DNA of 64,000 nucleotides from Nocardia sienata NBRC 100364 (GTDB taxonomy: Bacteria > Actinomycetota > Actinomycetes > Mycobacteriales > Mycobacteriaceae): the NCBI RefSeq assembly GCF_001613205.1, contig NZ_BDBX01000020.1, forward strand, positions 1 through 64,000, read 5' to 3'. Under the pieces are notes generated by a model, which was given only the letters and a program-made list of their open reading frames with translations, did not search any database and had not been told where the DNA came from. Made by a program: the position numbers and the translations under genes. Within the stretch, counting starts at the first letter, position 1; each line of letters begins with the position of its first letter. Shown one piece after another: positions 10,163-18,710 of this stretch.

Positions 10163-10612
10163 ATGATGTCTACGGTTGCACTCCGCCGGTCATGGGCGCA
10201 GGATCTCGATACCCCCACCCTGTACGAGTTGCTGAAGCTGCGTGTCGAAGTGTTCGTGGTCGAGCAGAAATGCGCGTACCCGGAGCTGGACGGACAGGAT
10301 CTGCTGCCGGAGACCCGGCATCTGTGGCTCGACGACGAGGGCGAGGTCATCGCGACCCTGCGCCTGCTCGAAGAGCACGAGGACGGCGTCAAATCCTTCC
10401 GTATCGGGCGGTTGTGCACCGCGGTCGAGGCCCGCGGTCACGGATACACCACCCGGCTGCTGCAGGCCGCCCTCGCCGAGACCGGATCGCATACCGTCCG
10501 GCTCAACGCCCAGACCTATCTGATCGATCTCTACACCAAGCACGGGTTCGAAGTGGACGGCGCGGAGTTCATCGAGGACGGCGTCGCGCACGTACCGATG
10601 CGCAAGGGGTAG
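10163..10612 (+). CDS. GNAT acetyltransferase, ElaA type
   Basis: 149 residues. The N-terminal half has the ElaA signature LYELLKLRVEVFVVEQKCAYPELDG, and the acetyl-CoA-binding segment is RIGRLCTAVEARGHGYTTRLL. The C-terminal YLIDLYTKHGFEVDGAEFIEDGVAHVPM completes a GNAT fold of ElaA length. It lies between mqo and the chelatase gene, the same order as Rv2851c in M. tuberculosis. The acceptor is unknown. Two adjacent ATG codons occur at 10163 and 10166. Confidence 0.88.
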   Translation: MMSTVALRRSWAQDLDTPTLYELLKLRVEVFVVEQKCAYPELDGQDLLPETRHLWLDDEGEVIATLRLLEEHEDGVKSFRIGRLCTAVEARGHGYTTRLLQAALAETGSHTVRLNAQTYLIDLYTKHGFEVDGAEFIEDGVAHVPMRKG

Positions 10613-10667
10613 CCGCCGGGCCCTTCCGCCCGTCTCGGGCAGGGGAGGGCCGGGCCGGGCGGCGGCA
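10612..10667 (+). terminator. GC-rich hairpin after the acetyltransferase gene
   Basis: A short perfect stem GCCCG-TCT-CGGGC (10628-10640) lies inside a longer imperfect complement: GCCGCC at 10612-10617 can pair with GGCGGC near 10661. There is no U-tract, so this is a candidate intrinsic terminator of the actinobacterial kind at best. Confidence 0.35.
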
Positions 10668-10672
10668 CGTTT

Positions 10673-10687
10673 TAGAGTGGGGCCGTG
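10673..10687 (+). promoter_or_regulatory. -10 element TAGAGT with leaderless GTG start
   Basis: TAGAGT (10673-10678) ends six bases before the GTG at 10685; no ribosome binding site is visible in between. Confidence 0.45.
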
Positions 10688-12685
10688 TCCTCCACCGAAA
10701 CCGCCCGGCCCGCATCCCGACCGATCGCCTCCGCCGTGGACGGTGGTGAGGCCGGGTTCCCGTTCTCCGCGGTGGTCGGGCAGGAGCAGTTGCAACTGGC
10801 GCTGATCCTGTGCGCTGTGCATCCCGGTATCGGTGGCGTGCTCGTGCGCGGTGAGAAGGGGACCGCGAAATCCACGGTGGTGCGGGCGCTGGCGCGGTTG
10901 CTGCCGCCGGTGGTCGACGAATCGGGCGCGCGCCCGGCGCGGCTGGTGGAACTCCCGGTCGGCGCCACCGAGGACCGGGTCGTCGGCTCCCTGGATCTGG
11001 AACGGGTGCTGCGCGACGGCGAACAGGCCTTCCGGCCCGGACTGCTCGCCGCCGCCCATCACGGTGTGCTCTACGTGGACGAGGTCAACCTGCTGCACGA
11101 CCACCTGGTGGATGTGCTGCTGGACGCGGCGGCCATGGGCCGGGTGCACATCGAACGCGACGGCGTCTCGCACTCCCATCCGGCCCGGTTCGTACTGGTC
11201 GGCACCATGAACCCGGAAGAAGGTGAGCTGCGGCCGCAGCTGCTCGACCGTTTCGGCCTGACGGTGGATGTGACCGCCTCCCGCGACGTGGACGTCCGGA
11301 TGGCCGTGGTCCGGCGCCGCCTCGACTACGAGGCCGATCCCAACGGTTTCGCGGCCGCCTACGCCGCCGCGGACGCCGAGATCGCCGACCGCGTTCTCAC
11401 CGCCCGCGACCGACTGCCCGAGGTCGCGCTCGACGATGTGGAACTGCGGCGTATCGCCGCGGTCTGTGCCTCCTTCGACGTCGACGGTATGCGGGCCGAT
11501 CTGGTGGTGGCCCGTACCGCTGTCGCCCACGCCGCCTGGTGCGGCCGCGGCAGTGTCACCGCCGACGATGTACGCGTCGCCGCCGAGCTGGCGCTGCCGC
11601 ACCGGCGGCGGCGTGACCCGTTCGACGAACCGGGGATCACCTCCGAACAGCTCGACGACGCCCTGCGTGACGCGGTCGAGCAGGCCGGCGATCAGCAGCA
11701 CGCACCGGCCGGCGACGAGGCGCCGGGGTCTCGGGGTCCCGTCGATCCCGACGACGACCCGGACGGTCCCGGTGGCGGCGGCGAGGCGCCCGGCGCGGAC
11801 ACCGAGCCGGGCGAGAACTCCGGCAACAACCCGGGTGGCGCGGGCGGGACCGGACAGGCGGGCGCGCCGGTCGCGGCGCCGGTCCGGCCGCCGCGGTGGG
11901 AGGTGCCGGGCGTGGGCGAGGGTGCGCCGGGCCGGCGGTCCCGGGCACAGACCCGGCAGGGCAGGGTGGTGAACACGACACCCGCGCCCACCGGCGGCCT
12001 GCATCTGCTTGGCACGCTGCGGGCCGCGGCGCCGCATCAGCGGGCGCGCGGCCGGCGCACCGGACCGCTGGTGCTCGCGCCCGGTGATCTGCGCGGGGCC
12101 TACCGCGAAGGACGCGAGGGCAATCTGGTGCTCTTCGTGGTCGACACCTCCGGTTCCATGGCCGCCCGTGACCGGCTGTCCGCGGTGACCGGCGCGGTGG
12201 TGACCCTGCTGCGCGACGCCTATCAGCGGCGCGACAAGGTCGCGGTGATCTCGGTGCGCGGCAGCGAAGCCGAGCTGGTACTACCGCCCACCTCTTCGAT
12301 CGATATCGCCGTCCGCCGCCTGACCGGCTTGCGTACCGGCGGAAAGACTCCGCTCGCCGCGGGGCTGCGCACCGCGCGGGAGGTGGTCTACCGCGAACGC
12401 GTCCGCGACCCGCAGCGCCGGCCCATGCTGGTGCTGCTCACCGACGGCCGCGCCACCGGGGGCACCGATCCGGTGCTGCGGGCCCGCGCGGCGGCCGCCC
12501 GGCTCGCTCGCGACGGTGTCACCTCCGTTGTCGTCGACTGCGAACGCGGCATGGTCCGGCTGGGTCTGGCCGCCGAACTGGCGGCCGCGCTGGGCGGTAC
12601 GGCCGTCCGGCTCACCGAACTGACCGGCGCCTCGGTGGCCGAGGTGGTCCGCTCGGGCGCCTCGGGCGGCGCGCGGGCCGCGTAG
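10685..12685 (+). CDS. Fused ChlI-ChlD chelatase subunit, probably cobaltochelatase partner
   Basis: 666 residues combining two chelatase subunits. The AAA+ domain has Walker [10 protein letters not shown] near residues 56-64, Walker [11 protein letters not shown], and the sensor region [21 protein letters not shown] long acidic and Gly/Pro-rich linker (roughly 340-410) leads to a VWA domain with the MIDAS motif DTSGSMAA near 487 and [10 protein letters not shown] later. Such proteins insert Mg into protoporphyrin or, with CobN, Co into hydrogenobyrinic diamide. No chlorophyll genes are present and cobO and cobB follow directly, so cobalt chelation is the better inference. The large CobN subunit is not in the window. 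The start is GTG. Confidence 0.88.
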   Translation: MSSTETARPASRPIASAVDGGEAGFPFSAVVGQEQLQLALILCAVHPGIGGVLVRGEKGTAKSTVVRALARLLPPVVDESGARPARLVELPVGATEDRVVGSLDLERVLRDGEQAFRPGLLAAAHHGVLYVDEVNLLHDHLVDVLLDAAAMGRVHIERDGVSHSHPARFVLVGTMNPEEGELRPQLLDRFGLTVDVTASRDVDVRMAVVRRRLDYEADPNGFAAAYAAADAEIADRVLTARDRLPEVALDDVELRRIAAVCASFDVDGMRADLVVARTAVAHAAWCGRGSVTADDVRVAAELALPHRRRRDPFDEPGITSEQLDDALRDAVEQAGDQQHAPAGDEAPGSRGPVDPDDDPDGPGGGGEAPGADTEPGENSGNNPGGAGGTGQAGAPVAAPVRPPRWEVPGVGEGAPGRRSRAQTRQGRVVNTTPAPTGGLHLLGTLRAAAPHQRARGRRTGPLVLAPGDLRGAYREGREGNLVLFVVDTSGSMAARDRLSAVTGAVVTLLRDAYQRRDKVAVISVRGSEAELVLPPTSSIDIAVRRLTGLRTGGKTPLAAGLRTAREVVYRERVRDPQRRPMLVLLTDGRATGGTDPVLRARAAAARLARDGVTSVVVDCERGMVRLGLAAELAAALGGTAVRLTELTGASVAEVVRSGASGGARAA

Positions 12686-12737
12686 GCCCCGGTCGCACCG
12701 GGACGAGCACGAAAACCGAATCAGATCAGGAGTTCCC

Positions 12738-13352
12738 ATGCCCAAAGGGATGCCCGAGCACATACCCGACGACGGACTGACCACCCGGCAGCGCCGTAAT
12801 CTGCCGGTGCTCGCCGTGCACACCGGTCCGGGCAAGGGTAAGTCCACCGCGGCCTTCGGGATGGCGTTGCGCGCCTGGAACCAGGGTTTCGATGTGGCGG
12901 TGTTCCAGTTCGTCAAGAGCGCCAAGTGGAAGGTCGGCGAGGAAGCGGCGTTCCGTGAACTCGGCCGGCTGCACGACGAGTCCGGTGTGGGCGGGCCGGT
13001 GCAGTGGCACAAGATGGGCGAGGGCTGGTCGTGGACTCGTAAACAGGGCACCGAAATCGATCACGCGGCCGCGGCGCTGGCCGGCTGGCAGGAGATCGCG
13101 CGGCGGCTACGTGCCGAAGAGCACCGGTTCTATGTGCTCGACGAATTCACCTACCCCCTGAAATGGGGGTGGGTGGATGTGGCCGAGGTCGTCGAGACCC
13201 TGCGCGAGCGTCCGGGCAACCAGCATGTCGTCATCACCGGCCGGGACGCGCCGCCGGAACTGGTGGAGGCGGCGGACCTGGTGACCGAGATGACCAAGGT
13301 GCGCCACCCCATGGACGCGGGCCGCAAGGGCCAACGGGGTATCGAATGGTGA
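12738..13352 (+). CDS. cobO: Cob(I)yrinic acid a,c-diamide adenosyltransferase
   Basis: 204 residues of the CobO/BtuR family, transferring the adenosyl group of ATP to the reduced cobalt of corrinoids. The P-loop variant VHTGPGKGKSTAAFGMALRA is near residue 30, followed by VFQFVKSAKWKVGEE, MGEGWSWTRK and the Walker-B-like FYVLDEFTYPLKWGWVD. The C-terminal VVITGRDAPPELVEAADLVTEM is also typical. The ATG at 12738 is preceded by AGGAG. It lies 52 bases after the chelatase gene and 67 before cobB, in one transcription unit. Confidence 0.96.
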   Translation: MPKGMPEHIPDDGLTTRQRRNLPVLAVHTGPGKGKSTAAFGMALRAWNQGFDVAVFQFVKSAKWKVGEEAAFRELGRLHDESGVGGPVQWHKMGEGWSWTRKQGTEIDHAAAALAGWQEIARRLRAEEHRFYVLDEFTYPLKWGWVDVAEVVETLRERPGNQHVVITGRDAPPELVEAADLVTEMTKVRHPMDAGRKGQRGIEW

Positions 13353-13419
13353 GCGGGCCCCGGGGTACCGCGGTCCGGCGCGCCGCCCGCCGCTGCCGCT
13401 CGACCGGGACCGGCGTGCG

Positions 13420-14826
13420 ATGAACGCCGCCCCGGGGATAGTGCTCGCCGCCCCGGCCTCCGGCAGCGGGAAGACCACAGTCGCGACCGGGCTCATCGGC
13501 GCGCTGCGCCGTGCGGGCCGCCGGGTGGCGCCCTTCAAGGTGGGGCCCGACTACATCGACCCCGGTTATCACGGCCTCGCCGCCGGCCGCCCCGGTCGTA
13601 ACCTCGACCCGGTGCTGGTCGGGCACGACCGGATCGCCCCGCTCTACCGCCACGGTGCCCGCGACTGCGATATCGCGGTGGTGGAAGGGGTGATGGGCCT
13701 GTTCGACGGGCGGATCGACGAACAGGCCGCCGACCCCGTCGCGGAAGGCTCCACGGCCCAGGTGGCGAGCCTGCTGGGGCTACCGGTGGTCCTGGTCGTG
13801 GACGCCCGCGGCCACAGCCAGAGCCTGGCCGCGCTGCTGCACGGGTTCGCCACCTTCGACTCGGGTGTGCGGCTGGGTGGAGTGGTGCTCAACCGGGTCG
13901 GTAGCGCCCGGCACGAACAGGTGTTGCGCGCGGCCTGCGACCGGGTGGGCCTGCCGGTGCTCGGCGCGCTGCCCCGGCTGGCCGAACTCGAGGTCCCGTC
14001 CCGGCATCTGGGTCTGATTCCGGCGGTGGAACACGGCCTCGCGGCGATGCGGGCGGTGGATGCGATGACCGATCTGGCCGCACGCCATATCGATCTCGCC
14101 GCGGTCGCGGCGCTGGCCGTCGCGCCGGAGTCCGGGCCGAGCTGGGACGCGGCCCGGGAAGTCGCGGACGGCGTAGCGGTACCGGCCGGGTCGGATCCGG
14201 TGATCGCGGTAGCCGGGGGACCCGCCTTCACCTTCGGCTACGCCGAACACCGGGAACTGCTCACCGCCGCGGGCGCCCGGGTGGTCGTGATCGACCCGCT
14301 GCACGACACCCTGCCGGACGAGACCGCGGGCCTGGTGCTGCCGGGCGGATTCCCGGAAGAGCACGCGGGGACTTTGGCGGCCAACACCGGACTGCGCGTC
14401 GCGGTGGCGGAGCGGGCCCGGGCGGGGCTGCCCGTGCACGCCGAATGCGCTGGGCTGCTGTACCTCACCCGATCCCTGGACGGCCATCCGATGGCGGGCC
14501 TGGTCGACGCGGTCGCCGAGTTCGGACCCCGCCTGACGCTGGGCTACCGAGAGGCGGTGGCGCTGGCCGATTCCGTGCTCTGGCGGACCGGTGAGCGGGT
14601 ACGCGGGCACGAATTCCATCGGACCCGACTCGTGGAATCCGGCGGTGCCCCGCCCGCCTGGGGATGGCGTACCGCCGGGGAACAAGTGCGTGAGGGTGCG
14701 CTCGTGCACCGGGTGCACGCGTCCTACCTGCACACCCACCCGGCCGGAAACCCGGGTGCCGTGCGCCGGTTCGTCGCCGCCGCGCGCGCCCATCAGCGCA
14801 TCCGCCCCGCCGTGCGGGCACGGTGA
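13420..14826 (+). CDS. cobB: Cobyrinate/hydrogenobyrinate a,c-diamide synthase
   Basis: 468 residues. Glutamine-dependent amidation of the a and c side chains of (hydrogeno)byrinic acid. The P-loop is APASGSGKTTVATGL near residues 11-25, followed by FKVGPDYIDPGYH and VVEGVMGLFDG; the glutaminase-like half has VLPGGFPEEHAGTLAANT, the nucleophile Cys in HAECAGLLYLTRSL, and a late His in RGHEFHRTRL. The stop overlaps the GTG of the next cobalamin gene (GTGA). The frame starts at an ATG with no strong ribosome binding site. Confidence 0.95.
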   Translation: MNAAPGIVLAAPASGSGKTTVATGLIGALRRAGRRVAPFKVGPDYIDPGYHGLAAGRPGRNLDPVLVGHDRIAPLYRHGARDCDIAVVEGVMGLFDGRIDEQAADPVAEGSTAQVASLLGLPVVLVVDARGHSQSLAALLHGFATFDSGVRLGGVVLNRVGSARHEQVLRAACDRVGLPVLGALPRLAELEVPSRHLGLIPAVEHGLAAMRAVDAMTDLAARHIDLAAVAALAVAPESGPSWDAAREVADGVAVPAGSDPVIAVAGGPAFTFGYAEHRELLTAAGARVVVIDPLHDTLPDETAGLVLPGGFPEEHAGTLAANTGLRVAVAERARAGLPVHAECAGLLYLTRSLDGHPMAGLVDAVAEFGPRLTLGYREAVALADSVLWRTGERVRGHEFHRTRLVESGGAPPAWGWRTAGEQVREGALVHRVHASYLHTHPAGNPGAVRRFVAAARAHQRIRPAVRAR

Positions 14827-15227
14827 CCGGGGGAGACCGGCGGTTGGAAGCCGGCCCCGCGGCGTACCCGCGAGCACTCGCGGTCGGTCTCGGCCTGCGC
14901 CCGGATCTGCCGACCGAGCGGATTCTCGCGGCGCTGGCGGAAGCGTTTCCCGGGCACCGGATAGCGTGCCTGGCGACCCTGGATCGCCGGGCCGGCGAGC
15001 CGGGCCCCCGCGCTGCCGCCGCCGTGCTGGGCGTGCCACTGTACGGCTATTCCGTCGAGCGGTTGGCGCGGGTGCCGGTGCCGAATCCGTCGGAGCGGGT
15101 GGCCGCCGCGCTGGGAATTCCCGGTGTAGCCGAGGCCGCGGCGCTGCTGGCCGGTACCGGGCCCGTAGTCGTGCCGCGACAGGTGGCCGGGGGTGTGGTG
15201 GTCGCCGCGACCGCCGCGCACGGTTGA
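14823..15227 (+). CDS. CobE/CbiG C-terminal-domain cobalamin protein
   Basis: 134 residues. ALAVGLGLRPDLPTERILAALAEAF opens the domain; in this family the usual start is a strand followed by GxG(C/L)R. The middle has TLDRRAGEPGPRAAAAVLGVPL, and the end VPNPSERVAAALGIPGVAEAAALLAG matches the conserved V-x-x-P-S-x-x-V motif leading to V-A-E-A-A-A. CobE proteins are stand-alone versions of the CbiG C-terminal domain, which opens the delta-lactone ring in the anaerobic route; the role of CobE is less clear. Translational coupling to cobB through the GTGA overlap supports a cobalamin function. Confidence 0.8.
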   Translation: MTGGDRRLEAGPAAYPRALAVGLGLRPDLPTERILAALAEAFPGHRIACLATLDRRAGEPGPRAAAAVLGVPLYGYSVERLARVPVPNPSERVAAALGIPGVAEAAALLAGTGPVVVPRQVAGGVVVAATAAHG

Positions 15228-15231
15228 GCCC

Positions 15232-16143
15232 TCAGCGTTCTCGTTTCCCGTGGCAATCTCGGTCGATCAGACCGCGTAGTGCCGCAATGATCGTCTCGGG
15301 CTGTTCCTCCGGCAGGAAATGGCCACACTTCACCGTTCCGGTGCGCAGGTCCGAGGCCCATCCGGTCCATATTGCCGCCGGGTCGAACGGGAGGACCGTA
15401 TCGCCCGGATCTTGCCAGAGGGCGGTGACCGGCATATCGAGCCGACGGCCGGACGCGCGGTCGGCCTCGTCATGCGCGTTGTCGACGTATGCGCTCGCGC
15501 GGTAGTCCGCGCAGAGGGCATGGATGGCGTCGGGTTCCCTTGCGGCGGAGAGGTACTCGGCACGGACATCCCTGGGGATTGCATCGGATATCCGGGTCCA
15601 GCTGTCGAAGAAGTGCCCGAAGAACAGGTCGGGGTCGGCTCGGATCATGCGCTCGGCCAGCTCGGTCGGTTGCGCCAGCAGGTAGAGGTGAAACGCGAAG
15701 ATGCCGGCTGTTCCCTGGAGTGTGGCCCACATATCAGCGGCCGGGAGGACATCCAGAACGGCGAGGTGGCTGACCGCCTCCGGATGGTCCAGGCCCGCCC
15801 GGAACGCGACCAGCCCACCTCTGTCGTGGCCGGCGAGCGCGAAGCGGCTGTGGCCGAGGGATCGCATGAGCGAGACGATGTCGTCGGCCATCGTCCGTTT
15901 CGAATAGGTGTGACCGTCCGGTGCGGCGACCGGTTTGTCGCTGCTGCCGTAGCCGCGCAGATCCGGGCAGATCACCTGGTGATCACGGGCGAGGTCGGCG
16001 GCGACATGGCGCCACGCGAGGTGCGTTTGCGGAAAACCGTGCAGCAGCACGATCGGCGTGCCGGATCCGGCGACGGCCACCTCGAGCCGCACGTCGCCGA
16101 CTCGGATCCGTTCGTAACCGAACCCCGGTATTCGGATAGCCAT
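15232..16143 (-). CDS. Alpha/beta hydrolase of the haloacetate dehalogenase/epoxide hydrolase group
   Basis: 303 residues. The oxyanion motif is VLLHGFPQTHLAWR, the acid nucleophile is the Asp of ALAGHDRGGLVAFRAGLDHP, and the catalytic His is in CGHFLPEEQPETI. HDRGG plus the cap segment around DMWATLQGT is the pattern of fluoroacetate dehalogenase-type proteins; epoxide hydrolases share most of it, so the substrate is open. The ATG at 16143 follows TACCGT (16155 down to 16150) by six bases; an open extension of 47 codons upstream is not needed. Its stop lies five bases past the convergent CobE gene. Codon use looks less GC-biased than in the cob genes, consistent with acquisition. Confidence 0.85.
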   Translation of the reverse strand: MAIRIPGFGYERIRVGDVRLEVAVAGSGTPIVLLHGFPQTHLAWRHVAADLARDHQVICPDLRGYGSSDKPVAAPDGHTYSKRTMADDIVSLMRSLGHSRFALAGHDRGGLVAFRAGLDHPEAVSHLAVLDVLPAADMWATLQGTAGIFAFHLYLLAQPTELAERMIRADPDLFFGHFFDSWTRISDAIPRDVRAEYLSAAREPDAIHALCADYRASAYVDNAHDEADRASGRRLDMPVTALWQDPGDTVLPFDPAAIWTGWASDLRTGTVKCGHFLPEEQPETIIAALRGLIDRDCHGKRER

Positions 16144-16274
16144 GCTCGGACGGTAGCGGTCGCCACCGACAACGCGAGGTCGGCGAGACGGAGGCGGCCG
16201 AAAGAACTTGTCCTTCGACGAGGAAGGCCGATTTCTGCCAGCGCGCGCCGGGCGAGGGTTCTTACCGTCGAACC
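16144..16274. promoter_or_regulatory. Divergent promoter pair, both with TACCGT -10 and leaderless starts
   Basis: On the minus strand TACCGT (16155 to 16150) lies six bases before the hydrolase ATG at 16143. On the plus strand TACCGT (16263-16268) lies six bases before the transporter GTG at 16275. The same hexamer and the same spacing occur in both directions, and neither gene has a ribosome binding site in the gap. Confidence 0.55.
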
Positions 16275-17582
16275 GTGACCACATTCGCCTCCACTCACGA
16301 GGACACCATCGGTAGAGCGTCGGTGACCTTCATGTCTATCGCTGCGGCGCTGGGAACAGCGACGATCTATCCGCTTCAGCCGGCCGTCGCCGAGGTGTCG
16401 GCCTCGCTGGGGGTAACCGTCGCCGCCATGGGCGTGGCGCTGGCGTGCGGCCCGGTGGGATACATGCTGGGCCTTGCGCTGCTCGTCCCTCTCGTCGACA
16501 GGTTCTCACCACGAATTGTTCTCGCGCTGCAGTTCCTGGCGCTCACTGCCGCACTTGTGCTGACAGCTGTCAGTGGCGTGGTGTGGTTGATCGGGCCGGC
16601 GATGCTGGTCACGGGAGCGTGTTCTTCGGTCGGAGCGGGGTTGAGTTCGGTGGTGGGGCGATCGGCCCCGCCGTCGCGCCGTTCGACGAGCTTGGGCATT
16701 GTCACCGCGGGGATTTCGGCCGGCATCCTCGCAGGACGAATACTGGGCGGGTGGCTGACCGACCTGGTGGGCTGGCAGAACATGCTCCTGCTGGCCGCGG
16801 CGGCATGCGTAGTAGTCGCGGCAGTCTGCCTGCGTGCCCTGCCCGCCTCCAAGGGAAGTGTTACTCAGGGATACCTGGCGGCGCTCGTGTCGACTCCTAC
16901 CCTGTTCCGTCGGAGCAGAGTCCTGCGGAGCGGCGCGGTGCGTGGCGCTCTCTGGTTTTTCGCATTCTGCGCGGTGTGGTCCGGAATCGCTGTCGCGCTG
17001 TCGGAACCACCGTTCTCGCTCTCGGCCGAACAGATCGGGCTGTATGGACTTGCCGGTCTCTCGGGCATCCTCGCGACTCGGATCGCGGGTAGGTGGACAG
17101 ACCGAGTCGGACCTCGGCCGGTCATCCGGGTCGGGTTGGCCGTAGCAGGTGCATCGTGTGTGCTCCTCGCCTACGGATTGTCCGACGTGGCAGTAACACT
17201 CGTTGCTCTCGCGCTCTTCGATGCCGGCCTCTTTGCCGCACAAGTGGCGAATCAAACCACGATCCTGGCGATAAACCCGGCCGCGCCGGCGCAGTTCAAC
17301 GCCGCCTATATGCTGGTGTACTTCATCGGCGGAAGCCTCGGGACGGGCTTGGGAACAGCGGCGGTCGCCGGTATCGGGTGGCCGGCATGCGTTGCGATCT
17401 GCGGTGCGGCGATAGCCGTTGCCGGCGCGCTGACGATGTCCATGGGTGCGGGCGGTACCGATGAGGCCGATCGAGTTGTGTGCCGGGAATCGGATAGCCC
17501 GGACTCCGTCGAACAGTCGAAGCAGCGGAGCGTTCCGATTCCGACACGCCACAGCTTCAGCGGCGGCGACAACACTCTCTAA
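16275..17582 (+). CDS. MFS transporter
   Basis: 435 residues with about twelve hydrophobic segments. Segment 1 is around FMSIAAALGTATIYPL, the loop-2 region reads LVPLVDRFSPR, and the second half has a matching loop, IAGRWTDRVGPRPVIR. The order and the duplicated loop motif fit a drug-efflux-type major facilitator. The last 45 residues are hydrophilic and unusual (SDSPDSVEQSKQRSVPIP). The GTG start follows a -10 hexamer by six bases. It is divergent from the dehalogenase-type hydrolase and its codons are less GC3-rich than its neighbours; the stop overlaps the next convergent gene by four bases (CTAA). The substrate is unknown. Confidence 0.82.
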   Translation: MTTFASTHEDTIGRASVTFMSIAAALGTATIYPLQPAVAEVSASLGVTVAAMGVALACGPVGYMLGLALLVPLVDRFSPRIVLALQFLALTAALVLTAVSGVVWLIGPAMLVTGACSSVGAGLSSVVGRSAPPSRRSTSLGIVTAGISAGILAGRILGGWLTDLVGWQNMLLLAAAACVVVAAVCLRALPASKGSVTQGYLAALVSTPTLFRRSRVLRSGAVRGALWFFAFCAVWSGIAVALSEPPFSLSAEQIGLYGLAGLSGILATRIAGRWTDRVGPRPVIRVGLAVAGASCVLLAYGLSDVAVTLVALALFDAGLFAAQVANQTTILAINPAAPAQFNAAYMLVYFIGGSLGTGLGTAAVAGIGWPACVAICGAAIAVAGALTMSMGAGGTDEADRVVCRESDSPDSVEQSKQRSVPIPTRHSFSGGDNTL

Positions 17583-18709
17583 GGTGCCACCGACAGCAGA
17601 TCCGCGAAACCGGTGGGGTCGTGCCGGCCGACGCTGGCGTGTTCGAACAACCCCCAGCCCTCGGCGTCCCCGCAGCGGGCGTGCGCGATGTGGTCGGTGA
17701 CGCCCCACGGGATCCGCCCGGCGACCGCCGGATCGGTGAGGTCGTAGCTGTTGGCCCACGACCAGTCGCGGCCCTTCCACTGCCCGTGCTGCCAGTCCGG
17801 GTCGCCGCCGTAACCACAGCCGATGTGCAGCGGTATCCCGGTGACGGTGCGGATATCGATGGTCAGCGGTTTCCCGTCGGGAGTCCGCAGTTCCAGGCTC
17901 GCGCGCTCGGGATGGCGGGTCCCGGACCGGTAGTCGATGGTGATCCGCGGCCAGCCCAGCTGTTCCACCGATCCGTCCGGGAACACCCGGACGGCATCGT
18001 TGAGGGTCCGGTAGCCGTCGGGGTTCTCCTGGATGATCACCACCACCGCGAAATCGTCGAATCGCAGGGGCACATACAGCCACCAGAACCCACCGGCGCC
18101 TTCGGCGGCCGCCCGGCCCGGCGGTTCGGCCTCACCGACGGGACGGATACCCCAGGAGCGATCCCGGGTGCCGGTCCAGATCGCCGGATCCACGGTGATG
18201 TCCTCACCGCCGATCGCGAGCGTGCCCGCCCACGAGCCGACCTGGGCGAAGCGGGACGCGTCCAGGGTCGGACGGTTACCGGCCAGCATGACGTGCGGCT
18301 GTTCCTGCACGGCGGGGAAGGCGCCGGTCCAGGTGAGGTCGAGACCCAGGTCCTCGTGTTCGCACACCACCCGGATGCGGCGCAGTGGTTCGACCACTTC
18401 GATCCGGTAACCGCCGACCGCCATGTCCAGGCTCCGGTCACCGCGTGCGTCGGAGAACCGCACCGAGGTGATCTCGTCGCCGCGGCGGACCGCGGCGTAG
18501 GCGTCGGCGACACCCAGGTTCGGGTACACCCCGAATCCGGTCACCAGCATGATCGCGCCGTCGCGGTTGTGCGCGTTGAAATAGCTGCGGTCGTAGAAGT
18601 TCCGGTCGCTGGTCGCGGTCCGGGCGATGGGCAGCGGTGTCTGATGGATCGGGTACTCGTCCAGGGGCCCCGGGGCGGTGGCCGGGGTGTGGGCGGTGGT
18701 TTCGCTCAT
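17579..18709 (-). CDS. DUF7064/DUF7065-like beta-sheet protein (lipocalin/CrtC-like)
   Basis: 376 residues, mostly predicted beta strands, with no signal peptide. Landmarks are DEYPIHQTPLPIARTATSDRNFYDR at the start, VGSWAGTLAIGGEDITVDP, and RDRSWGIRPVGE, where an Arg-Asp-Arg-Ser-Trp-Gly motif is characteristic. Near the C-terminus are GYGGDPDWQHGQWKG and HARCGDAEGWGLFEHASVGRHDPTGF. Actinobacterial genomes often carry such proteins beside APH-like phosphotransferases, exactly as here: one base separates the start codon from the stop of the upstream kinase gene. The molecular function is not known to me; the fold suggests binding or isomerisation of a hydrophobic ligand. Confidence 0.72.
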   Translation of the reverse strand: MSETTAHTPATAPGPLDEYPIHQTPLPIARTATSDRNFYDRSYFNAHNRDGAIMLVTGFGVYPNLGVADAYAAVRRGDEITSVRFSDARGDRSLDMAVGGYRIEVVEPLRRIRVVCEHEDLGLDLTWTGAFPAVQEQPHVMLAGNRPTLDASRFAQVGSWAGTLAIGGEDITVDPAIWTGTRDRSWGIRPVGEAEPPGRAAAEGAGGFWWLYVPLRFDDFAVVVIIQENPDGYRTLNDAVRVFPDGSVEQLGWPRITIDYRSGTRHPERASLELRTPDGKPLTIDIRTVTGIPLHIGCGYGGDPDWQHGQWKGRDWSWANSYDLTDPAVAGRIPWGVTDHIAHARCGDAEGWGLFEHASVGRHDPTGFADLLSVAP

Positions 18710-18710
18710 C

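Noticed and set aside
15232..16284. Start of the dehalogenase-type hydrolase at 16284
   Set aside because: It would begin inside the divergent transporter gene and before the -10 hexamer; the conserved N-terminus starts at 16143.
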